From assembly GCF_004519545.1 (NCBI RefSeq), contig NZ_SDKM01000006.1, positions 62,001-126,000 on the forward strand: DNA of 64,000 nucleotides. The letters run 5' to 3'. Both the position numbers and the translations under genes were made by a program. A model generated the notes under the pieces. The model searched no databases. It saw nothing but the letters and a program-made list of their open reading frames with translations, and was not told where the DNA came from. This document shows, in pieces, positions 57,555 through 64,000 of the stretch; positions within the stretch are counted from its first letter, which is position 1; each line of letters opens with the position of its first letter. The stretch is from Nocardioides guangzhouensis. Lineage in GTDB: Bacteria > Actinomycetota > Actinomycetes > Propionibacteriales > Nocardioidaceae.

Positions 57555-58835
57555 ATGCGCACGGTGGACGGCTACGGCCTCGAGCTCACCGCGAGCCGCG
57601 AGGCGGCCGCGGCGTACAACCGCGGCGTCGACCGGGTGCTCCGGCTGCGGAACGGGGCGGTCGACTCGATCGCGATGGCGGTCGCACTCGACCCCACGTT
57701 CGCGCTCGGGCACGCGGCGCTCGCGCTGCTCGGGCACGAGATGTGCGCCCAGGTCGACATCCCCGCCCGCCTCCGCGACGCCCAGCTGCACGCCCGGCGG
57801 AGCACCGTCCGGGAGCGCAGCCACGTGCACGCGATCGTCCAGCACCTCCGCGGCGACTCGACCGCGCTGGTCGCACACCTCGAGCGGCACCCCGGCGACG
57901 CGCTGCTGCTGTCGACCGCGGTCCCCACCATCGCCTTCGCCGGGGTCACCTCGGTGCCCGAGGAGGCCTGGGAGATCGTCGAGCGAGCGGCGCCGGCGTA
58001 CGGCAACGACTGGTGGTACGCCGGCCTGCTGGCGTTCATGCGCCAGGAGCAGGGCCGGTTCGACGAGGCGATGGACCTGGCCTGCACGTCCCTGGCGGAG
58101 GCGCCCGACGCCGGGCACTCCGCGCACGCCCGGGCGCACGCGCACTACGAGACCGGCGACCACGCCGCCGGCCTGGCCTGGATGGACGGCTGGGTCACCG
58201 GCGACGGCGCCGCCACCGACAGCCTCAGCCACTTCTCCTGGCACGCCGCCCTGCACGAGCTCTCGACCGGTGACCTCGACGCCGTACGCCGGCGCTACCA
58301 CGACCAGCTCCGCCCGGAGCGCGGGCTGGGCTGCCGGGCCCTGGTCGACAGCGGGTCGCTGCTCTGGCGGTGGGCGCTGACCCCGGGCGCGTCCGACGTA
58401 CCGCCGATGGAGGAGGTCGCCCGCAGTGTCGACGACGAGTCGATCACCCGCCCGGCGACGCCATTCCTCGGGATGCACGCCGCGGTGGCCCTGCTCGCGC
58501 TCGACGACGCGGCCGGGCTGGAGCGCCTGGCCACGTGGACCGGGGGCCACCGGGACCGGACCCAGGCCGAGGTCGTCGCGCCGCTCGCCCGGGCGATGGG
58601 GCTGATCGTGCGCGGCCGGTGCTCCGAGGCGGCCGACCGGCTCGCCGCGCTCGGCCCCCAGGTCTGGCGGGTCGGCGGCTCCGACGCCCAGCGCGAGGTG
58701 GTGGAGGAGACCCGGATCGCGGCGCTGCTGCGAGCCGGCCGCTACGACGAGGCTCGAGACGTGCTCGACCGGCGGCTGGACCGCCGTCGATGTCGTCGCG
58801 ACGAGGCGTGGCGGGCGGCGGCTACGCCGTCGTGA
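57555..58835 (+). CDS. Tetratricopeptide repeat protein 38 family protein
   Basis: 426 residues, all-helical. Recognised by the TPR38 opening TASREAAAAYNRGVDRVLRLRNGAVDSIAM and AYGNDWWYAGLLAFMRQEQGRFDEAM followed by HAHYETGDHAAGLAWMDGW and HFSWHAALHELSTGDL. Function unknown; no signal peptide. The last 14 bases overlap the end of the convergent Rieske gene. Confidence 0.85.
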   Translation: MRTVDGYGLELTASREAAAAYNRGVDRVLRLRNGAVDSIAMAVALDPTFALGHAALALLGHEMCAQVDIPARLRDAQLHARRSTVRERSHVHAIVQHLRGDSTALVAHLERHPGDALLLSTAVPTIAFAGVTSVPEEAWEIVERAAPAYGNDWWYAGLLAFMRQEQGRFDEAMDLACTSLAEAPDAGHSAHARAHAHYETGDHAAGLAWMDGWVTGDGAATDSLSHFSWHAALHELSTGDLDAVRRRYHDQLRPERGLGCRALVDSGSLLWRWALTPGASDVPPMEEVARSVDDESITRPATPFLGMHAAVALLALDDAAGLERLATWTGGHRDRTQAEVVAPLARAMGLIVRGRCSEAADRLAALGPQVWRVGGSDAQREVVEETRIAALLRAGRYDEARDVLDRRLDRRRCRRDEAWRAAATPS

Positions 58836-59241
58836 CGTCCTGACCGTCGACGGTCACCTTGGTCTCGGGCAGCGCCGAAGGAGCCGGTCCGGCCTGCACG
58901 GAGCCGTCGCTGATCGAGAACTTGCTGCCGTGGCACGGGCAGTCGATGCTCCCGTCGGTCACCTTGGTGACCTCGCAACCCTGGTGGGTGCACTTGGAGC
59001 TGAACGCCTTGAACGTCCCCTGCTCGGGCTGGGTCACCACCAGCCCCTCCTTGGCCAGGATCACGCCGCCACCCACCGGGACCTCGCTGGTCGTGGTGAG
59101 CACGGTGCCCGACGTCGGCGCCTTCGCCTCGGCTCCACCACTGTCCTCCGAACCGCAGGCGGCCAGCAGCGGCACCCCGACACCGAGGGCGGCAGTGCCA
59201 CCGAGGACGGAACGGCGGCTGAACGTGGTCTCGTCGGTCAC
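58822..59241 (-). CDS. Rieske [2Fe-2S] lipoprotein with Tat signal (first of two)
   Basis: 139 residues. The N-terminus has a twin-arginine signal (FSRRSVLGGTAAL) and a lipobox LLAAC, so the protein is exported folded and lipid-anchored. A linker follows, then the Rieske ligands KCTHQGCEV (C-T-H) and CPCHGSKFSI (C-x2-H-G-S). GTG start 59239-59241. No cytochrome b partner is near. A close paralogue is 53 bp upstream. Confidence 0.9.
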   Translation of the reverse strand: MTDETTFSRRSVLGGTAALGVGVPLLAACGSEDSGGAEAKAPTSGTVLTTTSEVPVGGGVILAKEGLVVTQPEQGTFKAFSSKCTHQGCEVTKVTDGSIDCPCHGSKFSISDGSVQAGPAPSALPETKVTVDGQDVTTA

Positions 59242-59294
59242 GTGGTCGTCTCCTGGGTCGAGGGTGCGGTCAGCGTAGCGACGCGCCGGTGACC

Positions 59295-59756
59295 TCACGC
59301 CTCGACCACCTGCCCGCCGACCACCTTGACCGCGGTCTCGGGCAGCGGCGACGGGGCGGGGCCGCTCTGGACGGAGCCGTCGTCGATGGAGAACCGGCTG
59401 CCGTGGCACGGGCAGTCGATGGTGCCGTCGGCCACCGCGTTCACGGTGCACCCCATGTGGGTGCAGGTGCTGCTGAACGCCTTGAAGGTGCCGGCCTCCG
59501 GCTGGGTGACGACCAGCGCCGGGTTCGTGAGGATGACGCCGCCCCCGACAGGGACGTCGCCGACGGCGACGATGCCCTGGCCGGCCTTCGCGCCGGCACC
59601 GGGCGACCCGGACGGGGTCGACCCGGAGGTCGTGCCCGAGGACGTCCCGGACGAGCCCGACGACCCGCTGTTGCCGCCGCAGGCGGCGATCAGGGGTACG
59701 CCGACGCCGACCAGCGTCGCGCCGGCGAGGGCCTGGCGGCGGGTGAGGGGTTCCAC
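59295..59756 (-). CDS. Rieske [2Fe-2S] lipoprotein with Tat signal (second of two)
   Basis: 153 residues, paralogue of the next gene. Tat signal [14 protein letters not shown], lipobox LIAAC, a Gly/Ser-rich linker longer than in the partner, then TCTHMGCTV and [13 protein letters not shown] start at 59754-59756. Between uvrA and its paralogue on the same strand. Probably an external electron carrier; partner unknown. Confidence 0.9.
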   Translation of the reverse strand: MEPLTRRQALAGATLVGVGVPLIAACGGNSGSSGSSGTSSGTTSGSTPSGSPGAGAKAGQGIVAVGDVPVGGGVILTNPALVVTQPEAGTFKAFSSTCTHMGCTVNAVADGTIDCPCHGSRFSIDDGSVQSGPAPSPLPETAVKVVGGQVVEA

Positions 59757-59834
59757 GTGAGGTCGCTCCTCGGGGTCGGCCGGGTCGTTCCCCTCGAACC
59801 TAGCCCGGCACACCGGGTCGCCCCATTGTCCGGT

Positions 59835-59846
59835 GGTACTAGTACC
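59835..59846. promoter_or_regulatory. 12-bp palindrome GGTACTAGTACC upstream of the Rieske genes
   Basis: A perfect palindrome ten bases from the uvrA stop and upstream of the second Rieske gene, with a GACAAT hexamer 10 bp further on the minus strand. Could be an operator or part of a terminator. Confidence 0.35.
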
Positions 59847-59855
59847 GGACCGGGG

Positions 59856-62834
<2,979 letters not shown>

Positions 62835-62920
62835 GAGGTCTGTGGGGTTCCCGTCTCGATGCCTGATGATGCACGCCTGTGCTGCGTCGTGGTCGTGCCT
62901 AGCACAGACTACCGACAGTT

Positions 62921-62934
62921 CGAACAGGTGTTCG
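62921..62934. promoter_or_regulatory. LexA (SOS) box upstream of uvrA
   Basis: CGAACAGGTGTTCG is a perfect CGAAC-N4-GTTCG dyad, the actinobacterial LexA box. On the minus strand it overlaps a TTCGAA -35 that is 17 bp from a TAGGCA -10. It lies 87 bp from the uvrA start and 40 bp from the divergent isomerase gene, and may control both. Confidence 0.8.
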
Positions 62935-62973
62935 CACGACGCGCGGGGTCGACGGTCGTGGAAGGCTGTGCCC

Positions 62974-63672
62974 ATGACCCTGCCCATGAGCGGCGTGCCC
63001 CCGACCGACCGACTGGCCGACGTCTACGACGCAACGACACGCTACCTCCGCACCCTCGACGGGCTCACGCCGGAACGGCTGGCGGAAGCCTCGCCGCTCC
63101 CCGGCTGGTCCCGGGCCCACGTCGTCGCCCACCTCGCCCTGCACGCGCTCGGCACCACGCGGGCCCTGACCGGGCTGGTCCAGGGCGAGCGGCTGCCGGT
63201 CTACGACAGCGCCGAGCAGCGGGCCGCGGACATCGAGGCGACCGCCGAGCTGCCCGCCGACGAGCTGCGTGAGCTCTCCTTCGACGCCTGCGACCGGTGG
63301 AAGGACGCGATCGAGTCGGTCAAGGACTGGGACGCGGTCATGGAACGGACACCGGGCACCGGTGCGTTCACCGCCGGCGAGTGCGTGCACATGCGCTGGC
63401 GCGAGGTCGAGATCCACCATGCCGACCTGGACGCCGGCTACACGCCGGCGGACTGGCCGGCCGCGTTCACGACGTACCTGCTCGACTACCTGGCCGACGA
63501 CCGCGGCCGGGACCACGACCTGACGCTGCGCTCGCCGTCGCGGGAGCTGGTGCTCGGCTCCGGCGGACCGGTCGTCGAGGGTTCCGAGCACGACCTCGCC
63601 TGGTGGCTGCTGGGACGGGGCTCGGGTACCGGCCTGTCAGGAGAGGTTCCTACGCTGGGCCCATGGCGATGA
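62974..63672 (+). CDS. Maleylpyruvate isomerase family mycothiol-dependent enzyme (DinB fold)
   Basis: 232 residues of the DinB/MDMPI fold. The segment [24 protein letters not shown] contains the first metal His and the later [20 protein letters not shown] the rest; C-terminal SCP-like part ends in [19 protein letters not shown]. Members use mycothiol as cofactor. The substrate is unknown. ATG 62974 has GGAAGG upstream. Overlaps the following gene by 10 bp. Confidence 0.9.
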   Translation: MTLPMSGVPPTDRLADVYDATTRYLRTLDGLTPERLAEASPLPGWSRAHVVAHLALHALGTTRALTGLVQGERLPVYDSAEQRAADIEATAELPADELRELSFDACDRWKDAIESVKDWDAVMERTPGTGAFTAGECVHMRWREVEIHHADLDAGYTPADWPAAFTTYLLDYLADDRGRDHDLTLRSPSRELVLGSGGPVVEGSEHDLAWWLLGRGSGTGLSGEVPTLGPWR

Positions 63673-64000
63673 GCGACCAGACCTACACCGGCGAGGTCGA
63701 GCCGGGCGGAGGCTCCGACGTCCGCGAGCTCGAGCACCTCACGATCACCAAGCTGGCGGTCGACCCGCAGATGTCGAACAACTGCTACCTGCTCACCTGC
63801 CGGGCCACCGGCGAGTCGGTGCTGGTGGACGCCGCCGAGTCCGGCGACGCGCTGCTCGGCCTCTGCGACTCCACGCTTGAGGGCGTGATCACCACCCACC
63901 AGCACTGGGACCACCACCGGGCGCTGGCACAGGTGGTGGAGGCGACCGGGGCGACGACGTACGCCGGGGAGCCGGACGCCGACGCGATCACCGACCAGAC
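63663..64000 (+). CDS. MBL-fold metallo-hydrolase (glyoxalase II-like), cut by the right edge
   Basis: The first 112 residues are visible. NNCYLLTCRATGESVLVDAAE and the metal motif VITTHQHWDHHRAL (HxHxDHH type) show a metallo-beta-lactamase fold of the hydroxyacylglutathione-hydrolase group. It starts at ATG 63663, overlapping the isomerase gene by 10 bp, so the two are likely co-expressed and may handle mycothiol conjugates. The C-terminus lies outside the window. Confidence 0.85.
   Translation, partial: MAMSDQTYTGEVEPGGGSDVRELEHLTITKLAVDPQMSNNCYLLTCRATGESVLVDAAESGDALLGLCDSTLEGVITTHQHWDHHRALAQVVEATGATTYAGEPDADAITDQ

Overview
The window is a 64 kb piece of a high-GC actinobacterial chromosome, most like Nocardioides or a relative in the Nocardioidaceae. 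That placement is inferred from gene content and style: WhiA, RbpA, OpcA, a mycothiol-dependent-type isomerase, an acVLRF1 release factor, a SufR-led suf operon, a LexA-type SOS box, a 6C-like small RNA, many GTG starts and several leaderless promoters. It is dense core chromosome with almost no mobile DNA. No tRNA, rRNA, CRISPR array, prophage or insertion sequence was found. Most long open frames on the opposite strand are GC-rich shadows of real genes.

Layout. (1) 1-3.5 kb: fabI/inhA (cut by the left edge) and fabG (mabA), dodecin, a DUF3099 protein, a 6C-like RNA, a small Cys-rich protein, a 103-bp tandem repeat, and moaA. (2) 3.5-9.5 kb: SURF1, an SDR, a glutaryl-CoA-type acyl-CoA dehydrogenase with an Eis-like acetyltransferase, and an ABC exporter behind a MerR/SoxR-type promoter. 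(3) 9.7-18.5 kb: an ABC-F protein, a zinc metallopeptidase, a CPYC flavin dithiol oxidoreductase divergent from an XRE-cupin regulator, a phosphotransferase, an ABC-2 exporter under a GbsR/MarR regulator, a 22-bp-period repeat array and a cyclic-nucleotide-domain protein. (4) 18.5-26.1 kb: the suf operon (sufR-B-D-Rieske-C-S-U-T) ending in acVLRF1, with a large hairpin between sufB and sufD. (5) 26.2-32 kb: a lipid-flavoured cassette (flavoprotein, flippase-like protein, PAP2/Aur1-like enzyme, GDPD) and a DrrAB-like ABC pair. (6) 32.1-36.1 kb: a second ABC pair fused by overlaps to ctaA (heme A synthase), then ctaB. (7) 36.2-44.3 kb: tkt-tal-pgi-zwf-opcA-pgl, an almost fully overlapping sugar-phosphate operon. 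(8) 44.4-48.8 kb: two PLP decarboxylases, a PNPOx-like protein, a repeat array and an MpaB-family protein. (9) 48.8-57.4 kb: gap-pgk-tpiA-secG-rbpA and uvrC-rapZ-yvcK-whiA, all on the minus strand. (10) 57.5-64 kb: a TPR38 protein, two Rieske lipoproteins, uvrA with a histone-like tail and an SOS box, a DinB/mycothiol-type isomerase, and an MBL-fold hydrolase cut by the right edge.

The order uvrC...whiA, gap-pgk-tpi-secG, pgl-opcA-zwf-tal-tkt, ctaB, ctaA-ABC, suf, ABC-F, fabG-inhA is, from memory, the order of the Mycobacterium tuberculosis block from uvrC to inhA. The frame is therefore an old conserved actinobacterial block. The places where it departs from that order (the 26-32 kb lipid and ABC cassette, pgi, the 44-48 kb decarboxylase cassette, and everything beyond uvrC) are where lineage-specific content sits. 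The most unusual non-coding features are the 22-bp-period inverted-arm arrays, the 103-bp GCAATTGC repeat, the sufB-sufD hairpin and the 6C-like RNA.
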